Below are positions 42,854 through 52,290 of a stretch of 64,000 nt of DNA, in pieces. Numbering within the stretch: position 1 is the first letter of the stretch; every line of letters begins with the position of its first letter. Location: assembly GCF_900091725.1 (NCBI RefSeq), contig NZ_FMBW01000094.1, forward strand, positions 62,001 through 126,000. Reading direction: 5' to 3'. Both the position numbers and the translations under genes were made by a program. The notes beneath the pieces were generated by a model. It had not been told where the DNA came from and searched no databases. It saw only the letters and a program-made list of their open reading frames with translations. This stretch comes from Streptomyces sp. DvalAA-43 (GTDB taxonomy: Bacteria; Actinomycetota; Actinomycetes; Streptomycetales; Streptomycetaceae).

Positions 42854-43312
42854 GTGGCACCTGGCAGTGCGCTCATCCCCCGGCATATGGATCTCAGTCC
42901 CGGGACGGAGGCGCTCCGGTACTGCTTCGCCCTGCCCGCGCACCCCGAGTCGGTGGCGGGTGCGCGGAGGCTGACCCGGGCCCGGCTCGACGAGTGGCAG
43001 CTGGACGCGGACGCCCACGACTCGGCGATCCTGATCGTCTCGGAGCTGGTCACCAACGCGGTGGTGCACACCCTGAGCACCCGGGTGGTGTGCGAACTGC
43101 GCTGCCTCGACGGACGGCTGCGCATAGCCGTGCAGGACCAAGGACACCAGCCCGGCGGACCGCAGCTGTGCCGGACCGCCGATGACGAGCACGGACGCGG
43201 CCTGCTGCTCGTCGACGCGATGTGCAGTTCCTGGGGTTCCCGCGACGCGGGCAACGGCTCGGGACGCATCGTCTGGGCGGAACTGCCGCACGGCTCGGAG
43301 CGCCCATGCTGA
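42854..43312 (+). CDS. ATP-binding protein, RsbW/anti-sigma-type HATPase
   Basis: This 152-residue protein has a GHKL ATPase fold: N-box SELVTNAVVH near residue 63, a G1-like VQDQGH segment, and G2 DEHGRGLLLVDAMCSSWG. It starts with GTG after GAGGA. Such single-domain ATPases act as anti-sigma or partner-switching kinases, or as the third member of WhiJ/AbaA loci. It is divergent from the XRE regulator and overlaps the next gene by 7 nt. Confidence 0.9.
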   Translation: MAPGSALIPRHMDLSPGTEALRYCFALPAHPESVAGARRLTRARLDEWQLDADAHDSAILIVSELVTNAVVHTLSTRVVCELRCLDGRLRIAVQDQGHQPGGPQLCRTADDEHGRGLLLVDAMCSSWGSRDAGNGSGRIVWAELPHGSERPC

Positions 43313-43749
43313 AGAACGCGATGTCCCATCTGCTCGCCGCGCGACGCGTCCGTGGCCCCCGGCCGCCCGTCCGCGCGGCGGGCATGGTGCAGCTTCCGGT
43401 GCCGCCCGCCATGTCGGCCAGCCTGGGCTGCGACGCGGTGGGGGTGCCGGCCCGGTACGGCTTCCGGCTGATGTCCCATCTGCCACGCACCGGCTGTGTC
43501 TTCGCGGACGCCGACCGCTGGTGGTGGATCGTGCCCTCGGGCTCCGACCTGGACCTGGACTGGCCGCCGCAGGCCGCCTACGCGAAGGGGGCGTTCGTCC
43601 CCGCCGTCCGGCCCCGGCTGATCCACCGGCCGGACAGCCATACGCCGTACACCCCGCCCATCCCGCTCTTCCTGATGGTGTGCCAGGTCACCGGAGTGGC
43701 GCCGTCCTGGGCGCCGTCGGGCGGCGAACGCGCCGTCTCCGCCCCCTGA
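43306..43749 (+). CDS. conserved hypothetical protein coupled to the ATPase
   Basis: This 147-residue soluble protein overlaps the ATPase gene by 7 nt and is surely co-translated. It contains PVPPAMSASLGCDAVGVPAR, GFRLMSHLPRTGCVFADADR with WWWIVPSGSDLDLDWP, and a Pro-rich end. The WWW and Cys residues suggest a compact fold, but no named domain was recognised. By position it may act with the WhiJ-like switch. Confidence 0.75.
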   Translation: MLKNAMSHLLAARRVRGPRPPVRAAGMVQLPVPPAMSASLGCDAVGVPARYGFRLMSHLPRTGCVFADADRWWWIVPSGSDLDLDWPPQAAYAKGAFVPAVRPRLIHRPDSHTPYTPPIPLFLMVCQVTGVAPSWAPSGGERAVSAP

Positions 43750-43840
43750 CACCGCCGGGGGCGTCACGGGTTCTGCCTGACGCGTGGGGTGGCGGCGGTG
43801 GCCTGCCGGGGCGGGGCCTCGCGGCCGTCACCGTCCGGAG

Positions 43841-43976
43841 CCGCTATGTGCGGTGGAGCCCTCCACATAGCGGGTGGCCTGCTGCTTCACCCGCCGGACG
43901 CAGCGGTCACGCTGCGTTGTCAGTGGCCCGTTCTACTGTGAAACCACTGATCGAAAAGCCCGCGGCGGAGCGGGCT
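43841..43976. repeat. cluster of three hairpins before the WGR gene
   Basis: Three inverted repeats stand in the 249-bp gap. CCGCTATGTG (43841-43850) pairs with CACATAGCGG (43864-43873), with an alternative inner GTGGAG/CTCCAC pairing. ACGCAGCG-GTCA-CGCTGCGT covers 43898-43917. AGCCCGC-N6-GCGGGCT (43957-43976) lies 22 nt before the GTG start. The first two may terminate the upstream operon; the third would sit in the 5' leader of the WGR operon. A possible -10 TACTGT is at 43934-43939. Confidence 0.5.
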
Positions 43977-43998
43977 GCGGGCGGGAAGGGGCGGAGCT

Positions 43999-46900
43999 GT
44001 GCGCCGCTGGGAATATGTCGAGGGCACTGCGTCGAAGTTCTGGGAGACCGGGGCCGAGGGCGCCACGGTGACGGTGCGCTACGGGCGATGCGGAAGCGAC
44101 GGACGTACGCAGACCAAGGAGTACGCGTCGGCCGGAGCCGCGGCCGCGCAGATCGCCAGGACGATCGCGGAGAAGGAGAAGAAGGGGTACCGGGAGGTCG
44201 CCACGTCGGCCTCGGCCCCCGCCGTTCCGGACGCCGCGACAGCCGCTGCCGCCCCCGGTGCGGTCACGGACGAGGGCACGCCCGCTCTCCCCGACGAGGA
44301 CACCTTCACCCTGCCCGCCGGCTGGAAGCGGGTGCTCCACCCGCGGCGCGGCGGAGTGCCCCGCGGCCCCGGCAAGGTACGGCCGGACACGCTCGACACG
44401 ATCGAGGCCAGGCTGGTGGAAGAGGCCGCCTGGATCGAGGAGTTCGCGCACTCGCCGCGTTCGGACGCCTCGGTGGCCGGCCCGCTGCGCGCACACCTCG
44501 ACGGAGAACCCTCGCCGACCGGTGCGGCCGCGCTGACCGCGATCGTCGGCGTTCCCGGATGGGCGGACTTCTGGACCGAGCGCTACGGCCTTCCGTTCGC
44601 CGCGCGGGCCGCGACCGAGGTGTTCTCGGTCGACGCCGACTGGCAGCAGAGCGGCCGCAAGCGGGACGCGCCCCGGCTGATGGCGCTCCCGGCACCCCGC
44701 CACGCGTACTGGGCCTGGCATCACCGGACGCCGATCGACCGGGTCCGTGCGCTGCTCGCCGCGGCCGACGAAACGACCTACCGGGCAGCGGTCGAGGCAC
44801 TGGCCGAATGCCGCACCGACACCATGCGCAGGATCATCGTCTCCTACCTGGTGCCGAGCGAGACCCACTGGGTGGACGAGCTCTGCGCGGATCCCGCGGT
44901 CGGCGCGGAGCAGGACCGGACCCTGCGTGCCATGGTCTTCAGTTCGCTGTACTCGGCCGACCAGCTGGCGCTGCTCCCCTACCGCCCGGATCTCACCCTC
45001 GGTGTCGCGATCATCGCCACGGTGGCCGAGGGCATCGGCCCGGCCGTCTCCCAGTCGCTGGCCGACGCGCTCGACGGCAACCACTACTACTCGGACAGCG
45101 TGAAGCTCGTCGCCGGCGCCCTGACGGAGCTGCCCACCGACGAGGCCTTCCTCGGCCTGCTGGCCCATGCGGACTCCAAGCACGTCCGCCCCTCGCTCCT
45201 GGAAGCAATGCGCCGCTACCCGGTGCGCGCGGCGCGCCTGCTGGCCACCGCGTCGGGCGGTGCTCCGGCAGCGGCGTCCCGCGCGTCGCAGCTGCTCCGG
45301 ACCCATGTCGGCGCCCACCACGAGGTGCTGTCACAGGCGCTCGGCGATCTCGGCCCCGAGGTCGTGGAGATCGTCGAACCGCTGCTCAACCCGGCGGATC
45401 TGATCCCCGACGCACCGGCGGACGCCCTGCCGGCCGTGCTGACGGCGCCTCCGTGGTCCCGGCCCCGCACCCCCGTCAAGGCCAAGGTGGTGACGGGGCT
45501 GACCGCGGTGTCCGAGCCCTCGCTGGAGTGGCTGCCCGAGGAGCGGGAAGCCTGGGCCGCCGCCTCCTCCTGGTACACCACCCAGCAGAACAACGACGAC
45601 GTGAACGAGTGCGTCGACGTCCTGCGCCATGCCCCGGCCGAGGGAGACCTGCGCCCGGCGTGGGTGTTCGTCCACGGCGACGAGGAGACGGTCGCCCCGC
45701 TGCTCGACGTCTGGGATCCGACCGACCTGTGGGACGGCGAGGACACCCTCAAGCCGGTCGCCGCACGCTTCGGCCTGGCCGCGCTGCCCCTGCTGCTGCG
45801 TGCCGTGCCCAGGCAACCGTGCTCGCTCGCCCCGCTGTTCCTTCCGTTCGTCGATGTGAACGTCGCCCGGCACATGGCAGACTGGGCGGTCCGGCTCAAG
45901 TCCACCGCGGCGACCGCCCGTTCCTGGTTCGCCCGGCACGGCGTCGCGGCCGCCCCGCTCCTGGTGCCGGACGCCCTGGGCAGGGCGGGCGCGGCGCGGC
46001 GCAACGCCGAGCAGGCACTGCGGCTGATCGCCACGGCGCACGGCGACGACGTGGTGCGCGAGGCCGGCCGGGTGTACGGCACACAGGCGGCGGCCTCGGT
46101 GGACGAGCTGCTCGCCGGGGACCCGCTGGAACGGGCGCTGCCCGCCAAGATGCCGGTGCTGCCGGGCTGGGCGGAGCCCTCGGTGCTGCCGCAGATCGTG
46201 GTCGGCTCCGGCGGTGCCCTGCCGGTGGCGGCGACGCGCAACGCCCTGACGATGCTGGCCCTGTCGAAGCCCGGTGAGGTGTACCCGGGAGTCGCTTCGC
46301 TGACCGGGGTGGCCACGGCCGATTCGCTCGCCGAGTTCGCCTGGGCCCTGTTCGAACAGTGGCGGCTGGCCAACATGCCCGCGAAGGAGTCATGGGCCCT
46401 GCACGCACTGGGGCTGCTGGGTGACGACGAGACGGTCCGCCGGCTCACACCGGTCATCCGGCTCTGGCCCGGCGAGGGGGCGCACCACCGGGCCGTGGAG
46501 GGCCTCGATGTGCTGGCGTCCATCGGCAGCGATGTGGCGCTCCTCCATCTGCACGGCATCTCGCAGCGGGTGAAGTTCAAGGCGCTCAAGGTGCGGGCCC
46601 AGGAGAAGATCGCGGAGGTCGCCGCAGGGCTGGGGCTGACCGGCGAACAGCTCTCCGACCGTCTGGTCCCGGACTTCGGCCTGGACGCGGACGGCTCGGC
46701 CGTCGTCGACTACGGCACCCGTTCGTTCACGGTCGGCTTCGACGAACAGCTGCGGCCCTACGTGCTGGACGGTGACGGCAAACGCCGCAAGGACCTCCCG
46801 AAGCCGGGCGCCCGGGACGACGCGGAGCTCGCCCCGGCGGAGCGCAAGCGGTTCATGGCGCTCAAGAAGGACGTCCGGACGGTCGCCTCGGACCAGGTGC

Positions 46901-47601
46901 GGCGTCTGGAGGCCGCGATGGTGAGCGGACGGTCGTGGACGGCCCAGGAGTTCCTGGAGCTGTTCGTCGGTCATCCGCTGCTGTGGCACCTGGTGCGCCG
47001 GCTGGTGTGGCTGAGCGGGACGGACGGCGCGGCGCCCACGGCGTTCCGGGTCGCGGAGGACCGCACGTTCGCCGACGTGGAGGACGACGCCTTCGTCCTG
47101 CCGGACGATGCGGCCGTGCGGCTCGCGCACCCGATGCACCTCGGTGACGCGCTGACCGCCTGGTCCGAGGTGTTCGCCGACTACGAGATCCTTCAGCCGT
47201 TCCCGCAGCTAGGGCGCACCGTGCTCACACTGCCCGAGGAGGAGTCCGACGGGTACCGGCTCACCCGGTTCGAGGGCCTCAAGGTGCCGATCGGAAAGGT
47301 GCTGGGGCTGGAGCGGCGTGGCTGGCGGCGCGGGACGCCGCAGGACGCCGGGGTGGAGCGCTGGATCTCCAAGCGGCTGGGCGACAACTGCTATCTCGTG
47401 ATCGCGCTGGACCCCGGCATCGCGGTCGGTGTGGTCGACATGTTCCCCGAGCAGACCCTGGAGACGGTCTGGCTCGACAAGCAGCCCGACGACCACTGGA
47501 CGCGTCGCAGCCACTCGCTCCGCTTCGCCGGGACGGACCCGGTGATCGTGTCCGAACTCCTCGCCGACCTGACCGAACTCACCGAGGGCGTCGCATCGTG
47601 A
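43999..47601 (+). CDS. WGR-domain/DUF4132 protein (YehI-like)
   Basis: This 1200-residue protein begins with a WGR domain (WEYVEGTASKFWETG, VRYGRCGSDGRTQTKEYAS, residues ~3-70), a module found in bacterial MolR-like proteins and in PARPs. A Pro/Ala-rich linker leads into a long helical-repeat body, and a C-terminal DUF4132-like region includes AERKRFMALKKDVRTVASDQ and WTAQEFLELFVGHPLLWHLV. This matches E. coli YehI in layout. It is the first gene of a five-gene coupled operon with a MoxR ATPase and a VWA protein. The GTG start has GAAGGGG 7 nt upstream. The biochemical role is unknown. Confidence 0.85.
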   Translation: MRRWEYVEGTASKFWETGAEGATVTVRYGRCGSDGRTQTKEYASAGAAAAQIARTIAEKEKKGYREVATSASAPAVPDAATAAAAPGAVTDEGTPALPDEDTFTLPAGWKRVLHPRRGGVPRGPGKVRPDTLDTIEARLVEEAAWIEEFAHSPRSDASVAGPLRAHLDGEPSPTGAAALTAIVGVPGWADFWTERYGLPFAARAATEVFSVDADWQQSGRKRDAPRLMALPAPRHAYWAWHHRTPIDRVRALLAAADETTYRAAVEALAECRTDTMRRIIVSYLVPSETHWVDELCADPAVGAEQDRTLRAMVFSSLYSADQLALLPYRPDLTLGVAIIATVAEGIGPAVSQSLADALDGNHYYSDSVKLVAGALTELPTDEAFLGLLAHADSKHVRPSLLEAMRRYPVRAARLLATASGGAPAAASRASQLLRTHVGAHHEVLSQALGDLGPEVVEIVEPLLNPADLIPDAPADALPAVLTAPPWSRPRTPVKAKVVTGLTAVSEPSLEWLPEEREAWAAASSWYTTQQNNDDVNECVDVLRHAPAEGDLRPAWVFVHGDEETVAPLLDVWDPTDLWDGEDTLKPVAARFGLAALPLLLRAVPRQPCSLAPLFLPFVDVNVARHMADWAVRLKSTAATARSWFARHGVAAAPLLVPDALGRAGAARRNAEQALRLIATAHGDDVVREAGRVYGTQAAASVDELLAGDPLERALPAKMPVLPGWAEPSVLPQIVVGSGGALPVAATRNALTMLALSKPGEVYPGVASLTGVATADSLAEFAWALFEQWRLANMPAKESWALHALGLLGDDETVRRLTPVIRLWPGEGAHHRAVEGLDVLASIGSDVALLHLHGISQRVKFKALKVRAQEKIAEVAAGLGLTGEQLSDRLVPDFGLDADGSAVVDYGTRSFTVGFDEQLRPYVLDGDGKRRKDLPKPGARDDAELAPAERKRFMALKKDVRTVASDQVRRLEAAMVSGRSWTAQEFLELFVGHPLLWHLVRRLVWLSGTDGAAPTAFRVAEDRTFADVEDDAFVLPDDAAVRLAHPMHLGDALTAWSEVFADYEILQPFPQLGRTVLTLPEEESDGYRLTRFEGLKVPIGKVLGLERRGWRRGTPQDAGVERWISKRLGDNCYLVIALDPGIAVGVVDMFPEQTLETVWLDKQPDDHWTRRSHSLRFAGTDPVIVSELLADLTELTEGVAS

Positions 47602-48734
47602 CCACGAGGAACGAGCCCCGTGCCGGAGCACCGGCCGGTGATGCGGCACCGGTGCAGCGGCCTCCGGCCGAGGTGCGGTACGCGGAGGAGCTCGCGGCGC
47701 TGCGGGCGGACGACCGCGATCCGCGTCCGCCCGGCTGGGAACTGAGCCTGCGTGCGGCGCGCCGGTTCGTCATCGGTGACGCGGAGACGGGCATCAGCAG
47801 GAAGTTCGTCGGCAATCCGTCGCTGGTGGACCGGGCTCTGGTGACGCTGGCGACGAGCCGTGGGCTGATGCTGGTCGGCGAACCGGGCACCGCCAAGTCG
47901 CTGCTGTCCGAACTGATCGCGGCCGCAGTCAGCGGCGACTCGACGCTGACGGTGCAGGGCGGTGCGGCCACCACCGAGGACCAGATCAAGTACGGCTGGA
48001 ACTACGCGCTGCTCGTCGCCGAGGGGCCGTCCGCCCGGTCGCTGGTGCCGGCCCCGATGCTGCGCGGCATGGCGGAGGGCCGGCTCGTCCGGTTCGAGGA
48101 GATCACCCGCTGTCCGCTGGAGGTGCAGGACTCGTTGCTGTCGCTGCTCTCCGAGCGGGTGGTGGCCATCCCCGAGCTGACCGGGCCGGACGGCATGGTC
48201 TTCGCCCGGCAGGGTTTCAACGTCATCGCCACGGCCAATACCCGGGACCGGGGCGTCAACGAGATGAGCGCGGCGCTCAAGCGGCGGTTCAACTTCGAAA
48301 CGGTCTTCCCGATCCCCGACCTGGACACCGAACTGGCCCTGGTGGAGGCCGAGGTGACGACCCTGCTGCGACGCTCCGGGGTGGAGCCGCCGCCGGACCG
48401 GGACGTGCTGGAGGTCCTGGTCGGTACGTTCCGGGAGCTGCGTGCGGGGGCCGGCGGAAAGGGCGGTTCCGGCGCCGGACCGGACCGCCCCTCGGCGGTG
48501 ATGAGCACGGCGGAGGCCGTGTCCGTCGCCCACGCGGTGGGCGTGCGCGGCTGGTTCCTGCGCGGCGAGCCCGGCAGTGCCGCCGATGTGGTGGCGTGTC
48601 TGGCGGGCACGGCGGCGAAGGACAGTCCGGAGGACCTGGCCCGGTTGCGCCGCTATCTGGAGCAGCAGGTACCGCGCCGTCGCGGACCGCACTGGAAGGC
48701 CCTGCACGACGCACGCCATCTGCTGGCCGACTGA
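47598..48734 (+). CDS. MoxR-family AAA+ ATPase (YehL-like)
   Basis: This 378-residue AAA+ ATPase has Walker A GEPGTAKSLLSELIA near residue 95, Walker B-like RLVRFEEITRCPLEVQDSLL near 170, sensor 1 NVIATANTRDRGVNEMS and arginine finger region AALKRRFNFE. MoxR ATPases act as chaperones that load or activate targets together with a VWA protein, which is encoded two genes on. The GTG start overlaps the WGR stop (GTGA) and the stop shares a base with the next ATG. Confidence 0.93.
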   Translation: MTTRNEPRAGAPAGDAAPVQRPPAEVRYAEELAALRADDRDPRPPGWELSLRAARRFVIGDAETGISRKFVGNPSLVDRALVTLATSRGLMLVGEPGTAKSLLSELIAAAVSGDSTLTVQGGAATTEDQIKYGWNYALLVAEGPSARSLVPAPMLRGMAEGRLVRFEEITRCPLEVQDSLLSLLSERVVAIPELTGPDGMVFARQGFNVIATANTRDRGVNEMSAALKRRFNFETVFPIPDLDTELALVEAEVTTLLRRSGVEPPPDRDVLEVLVGTFRELRAGAGGKGGSGAGPDRPSAVMSTAEAVSVAHAVGVRGWFLRGEPGSAADVVACLAGTAAKDSPEDLARLRRYLEQQVPRRRGPHWKALHDARHLLAD

Positions 48735-51100
48735 TGTCCGCGGTGTTCCTGGGGGTGCGCCACCACTCCCCCGCCTGCGCACGGCTCGTCGAGCGGACCA
48801 TCGCACGGCTGCGGCCCGTACAGGTGCTGGTCGAGGGGCCCGCCGAGATGAACGGGCGGCTGGACGAGCTGCTGCTCGGTCACGAGCTGCCGGTCGCGGT
48901 GTTCAGCCACTACCGCGACGAGCAGCGGGCCGCCACGTCCTGGGCCCCGCTGTGCGACTACTCCCCGGAGTGGGTCGCCCTGCGGGCGGGACGGGCGGCC
49001 GGGGCGGAGGTGCGCTTCATCGATCTGCCTGCCTGGCATCCGGCGTTCGCCGAGCGCACCAACCGCTATGCCGACGCGGAGGCCCGCTACGAGGAGGCGA
49101 CGGAGCGGCTCTGCCGGCACTTCGCGGTGGACTCCTCCGACACCCTGTGGGACCGGCTCTTCGAGGTCGAGCCGGACGACGGTCTCGCCGAGCGGCTCGA
49201 TGCCTACTTCGCGCTGGTCCGCGGTGACGCGGAGGCCGACGCGGGCGACCGGGCACGGGAGTCGTACATGGCGGCTTGGGTACGCGCGGCAGTGGACACC
49301 GCCGGGGACCGGCCGGTCCTGGTGGTCACCGGCGGCTTCCACCAGCCCGCACTCCGGGCGCTCACCGGACCGGGCGAGCCGGGCGGCCCGGAGGGCGACG
49401 ACCCCGACGGGTGGGAGCGGGGCGCGGACGGGTGGCCCCGGGTGCCCGCCCCGCCGGGCGCCGCGACCGCCGGGAGTTTCCTCGTGCCGTACTCCTTCCG
49501 GCAGTTGGACGCGTTCGCCGGATACCAGTCGGGGATGCCGTCGCCCGGCTACTACCAGCGGGTGTGGGAGGCGGGCCCCGAGGCCGCGGCGGACCGCTTG
49601 CTGCGGGTGGTCGTCGAGCGGCTGCGGGCGCGGAAGTTCCCGGTGTCCACGGCCGATCTGATCGCCGCCCGGAGCCTGGCCCAGGGACTCACGGCGCTGC
49701 GGGGCCACCCCCGCCCGGCCAGGATCGATGTGCTGGACGGCCTGGCGGGCGCCCTGATCACGGACGACCTGGACCACCCGCTGCCGTGGACGGGCCGGGG
49801 CACGCTGACGGCGGGTGCCCATCCGGTGGTCGTCGAGATGGTCGCGGCCTGCGGCGGTGATCGCACCGGGCGGCTCCATCCCGGCACACCGGCACCACCC
49901 CTGGTGCACGACGTCGCGGCGCAGCTGGCCGGGCTGGCGCTGGACGGCGGCCCGGAGGCCACGTACCGCCTCGATCTCACGGACACCGCCGATCTGGAGC
50001 GCAGCCGGGTGCTCCACCGGCTCCGGGTGCTGGGGATTCCCGGCCAGGTGCGGACCGCAGGGCCCGCGCACGGTGTGGACCCGGAGTTCACCGAACGCTG
50101 GGAGTCGCGGTCCGTCGTGGGGCGCGAGGCCGCGCTGGTGGAGGCGGGGGCGTACGGGGCCACGCTGGCCGAGGCGGCGGCCGTCGCGCTCACCGGGCGG
50201 ACACGGGATGTCGCGCGGGAGGCCGACCGTCTGGCGGGGGCGCTGTTCGACGCCGTGCTGTGCGGGATGGACGGCTTCTCGGACCAGTTGCTCGGCGAAC
50301 TCGGCTCCTGTGTGCGCGAGTCGAGCCTTCCCGGCCCGCTCGGGGAGGTGCTCGCCACCGCTCTCGGGCTGTGGCGGCACGACCGGGTGTTCGGCATGGC
50401 GCGCGGTCCGCTGCTCGGCACCGTGATCGACGGGGCGACGGAGCGGCTGCTGTGGCTCCTGGAGGGTGCGCGCGGTTCGTCGGGGGTGGACTTCTCCCGG
50501 CTGCGGGCCGTGGTGGCGGTGCGCGACGCGGTGCTGCACGCACCGGAGTTGCTCTCCGTCACCCGGGAGACCGCGGCCGGTATCGCCCGGCGGATCGCGG
50601 ATGACTCCGAGGCACCGGTCGAGCTGCGCGGCGCCGCCTTCGGGCTGCACCGTTCCCTCGGACAAGCCTCCGGCGCGGCCGGGGATCCGGCCGAGGCGGT
50701 CCGTACGGTGGCGAGGGCCGGCACGGACGCGCTCGGCGACTGGCTGGCCGGTCTCTTCGCGCTCGCCCGCGACGAGGTGACGGGCGCGGTGGGAGACGAC
50801 GGCGACGGAGCGGGCGGCGGCGCCGAGTCGCTGATCGATGTGCTGGACGGTCTGGTCTGTGCGCTGCCCGACGACGCGTTCCTGTCCGGTCTGCCCGCGC
50901 TGCGTCAGGCCTTCACCTTCTTCCCGCCGCGCGAACGGGACCGGATCGCCGGCCGTCTGCTGGAACGGCGCGGGGTCCGCGGCTCCTCGCGTTCCCTGCT
51001 GCGGACCACCGCGGACCCCCTGCTGATCGGCCGGGCCCGCGCCCTGGAGGAATCCGTGTCCCGACTGCTGGCCCGCTATGAACTGGAAGCCACCCCATGA
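48734..51100 (+). CDS. DUF5682-family protein
   Basis: This is a 788-residue protein. The N-terminus reads VFLGVRHHSPACARLVERTI followed by VQVLVEGPAEMNGRLDELLL and VAVFSHYRDEQ. That His-His and LVEGP pattern recalls ChaN/TraB/EreA-like folds and typifies DUF5682 proteins next to MoxR-VWA genes. The C-terminal half is helical with RHDRVFGMARGPLLGTVIDG. The ATG at 48734 shares one base with the MoxR stop. Metal-dependent hydrolase activity is possible but unproven. Confidence 0.82.
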   Translation: MSAVFLGVRHHSPACARLVERTIARLRPVQVLVEGPAEMNGRLDELLLGHELPVAVFSHYRDEQRAATSWAPLCDYSPEWVALRAGRAAGAEVRFIDLPAWHPAFAERTNRYADAEARYEEATERLCRHFAVDSSDTLWDRLFEVEPDDGLAERLDAYFALVRGDAEADAGDRARESYMAAWVRAAVDTAGDRPVLVVTGGFHQPALRALTGPGEPGGPEGDDPDGWERGADGWPRVPAPPGAATAGSFLVPYSFRQLDAFAGYQSGMPSPGYYQRVWEAGPEAAADRLLRVVVERLRARKFPVSTADLIAARSLAQGLTALRGHPRPARIDVLDGLAGALITDDLDHPLPWTGRGTLTAGAHPVVVEMVAACGGDRTGRLHPGTPAPPLVHDVAAQLAGLALDGGPEATYRLDLTDTADLERSRVLHRLRVLGIPGQVRTAGPAHGVDPEFTERWESRSVVGREAALVEAGAYGATLAEAAAVALTGRTRDVAREADRLAGALFDAVLCGMDGFSDQLLGELGSCVRESSLPGPLGEVLATALGLWRHDRVFGMARGPLLGTVIDGATERLLWLLEGARGSSGVDFSRLRAVVAVRDAVLHAPELLSVTRETAAGIARRIADDSEAPVELRGAAFGLHRSLGQASGAAGDPAEAVRTVARAGTDALGDWLAGLFALARDEVTGAVGDDGDGAGGGAESLIDVLDGLVCALPDDAFLSGLPALRQAFTFFPPRERDRIAGRLLERRGVRGSSRSLLRTTADPLLIGRARALEESVSRLLARYELEATP

Positions 51101-52290
51101 CCACGCCCGAACAGGCCCCCGGCCGGGCACCCCTGCCCGGGGAAGGCCCCGGCACCGCTCCCGACGCGGGGCTGGAGCGCTGGCGGCTGGTCCTCGGCTC
51201 CGCCGCCGAACGGCACACCGGACCGCTGGGGCCGGGCAACGCCGGACGGGACGCCGCCCTCGACTGGCTCTACGGCCGCGACCCCGACCTCACCAGGCGG
51301 GGCGTGCGCCGCTCCGGAACCGCCCCTCGGGAGGGCGGCGACGGCCCGTCCGCGGTGACCGCGATCGACTGGCTCGACGACATCCACCGGCTCTTCCCGA
51401 AGGAGACCATCGAACGGCTGGAGCGGGACGCCGTCGAGAAGTACGGCATCCAGGAGATCGTCACCGACCCCGCGGTGCTGGAGCGGGTCGAGCCCAGCCA
51501 GACGCTGCTGCGTGCCGTGTTGCGCACCAAGCACCTGATGAACCCGCAGGTGCTGGGGCTGGCACGGCGCATCGTCGAGTCGGTGGTGAAGCAGCTCCTG
51601 GCCGCTCTCCGGCCCGAGATCCGCCGGGCGTTCCACGGCACCCGCTCCCGCAGACCCAGCCGGGTCCCGCTGGCGAGGGACTTCGACTTCCGGCAGACCG
51701 TGAGGGCCAACCTCGCGCACTACCAGCCGGCCGAGCGGCGCCTCCTGATCGAGCGCGCGCACTTCCACTCCCGCACCCGCCCCCAGGTGACGCGGTGGCA
51801 GCTGATCCTGCTGGTCGACCAGTCGGGCTCGATGGCCGGATCGGTCATCCACTCCGCGGTGACCGCCGCGTGTCTGTGGGGTCTGCCCGGCCTCACCACG
51901 CATCTGGTCGCCTTCGACACCCAGGTGGTGGACCTCACTTCCGACGTGACCGATCCGGTGGAGCTGCTGATGCGGGTCCAGCTGGGCGGCGGCACCGACA
52001 TCGCACGCGCCGTGGAGTACGGCGCGGGTCTGGTGGAGAACCCGCGGCGCACGATCGTCGCGCTGATCACCGACTTCTACGAGGGCGGCGACCCCTACCG
52101 GCTGGTGCGGGCGGTACGGGGGCTGGTGGAGCAGGGCTCGACCGTACTGGGACTGGCCGCGCTCGACGAGGACGCCGACCCGGACTACGACCGCGTGACG
52201 GCCGGGAAGCTCGCCTCGGCCGGGGCTCACATCGGGGCGATGACGCCGGGCCGTCTCGCCGAGTTCGTCGCCGAGAGGCTGGGCCGATGA
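51097..52290 (+). CDS. VWA-domain protein (YehP-like)
   Basis: This 397-residue soluble protein has a C-terminal von Willebrand A domain. The metal site (MIDAS) is LLVDQSGSMAGS near residue 243, with the distal GGGTDIARAV threonine near residue 300 and VALITDFYEGG. The N-terminal half includes DWLDDIHRLFPKETIERLER and a basic middle stretch. MoxR/VWA pairs work as chaperone-like complexes. It is coupled on both sides by ATGA overlaps. Confidence 0.93.
   Translation: MTTPEQAPGRAPLPGEGPGTAPDAGLERWRLVLGSAAERHTGPLGPGNAGRDAALDWLYGRDPDLTRRGVRRSGTAPREGGDGPSAVTAIDWLDDIHRLFPKETIERLERDAVEKYGIQEIVTDPAVLERVEPSQTLLRAVLRTKHLMNPQVLGLARRIVESVVKQLLAALRPEIRRAFHGTRSRRPSRVPLARDFDFRQTVRANLAHYQPAERRLLIERAHFHSRTRPQVTRWQLILLVDQSGSMAGSVIHSAVTAACLWGLPGLTTHLVAFDTQVVDLTSDVTDPVELLMRVQLGGGTDIARAVEYGAGLVENPRRTIVALITDFYEGGDPYRLVRAVRGLVEQGSTVLGLAALDEDADPDYDRVTAGKLASAGAHIGAMTPGRLAEFVAERLGR

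Noticed and set aside
43182..46277. 1031-codon plus-strand open frame
   Set aside because: It overlaps the ATPase, the next gene and the WGR gene in a different frame; composition is Arg/Gly/Ala-rich with no domain.
48653..51130. 825-codon minus-strand open frame
   Set aside because: It mirrors the DUF5682 gene in another frame and is rich in Arg/Gly/Pro without any motif. The plus-strand gene has coupled start and stop and known domains.
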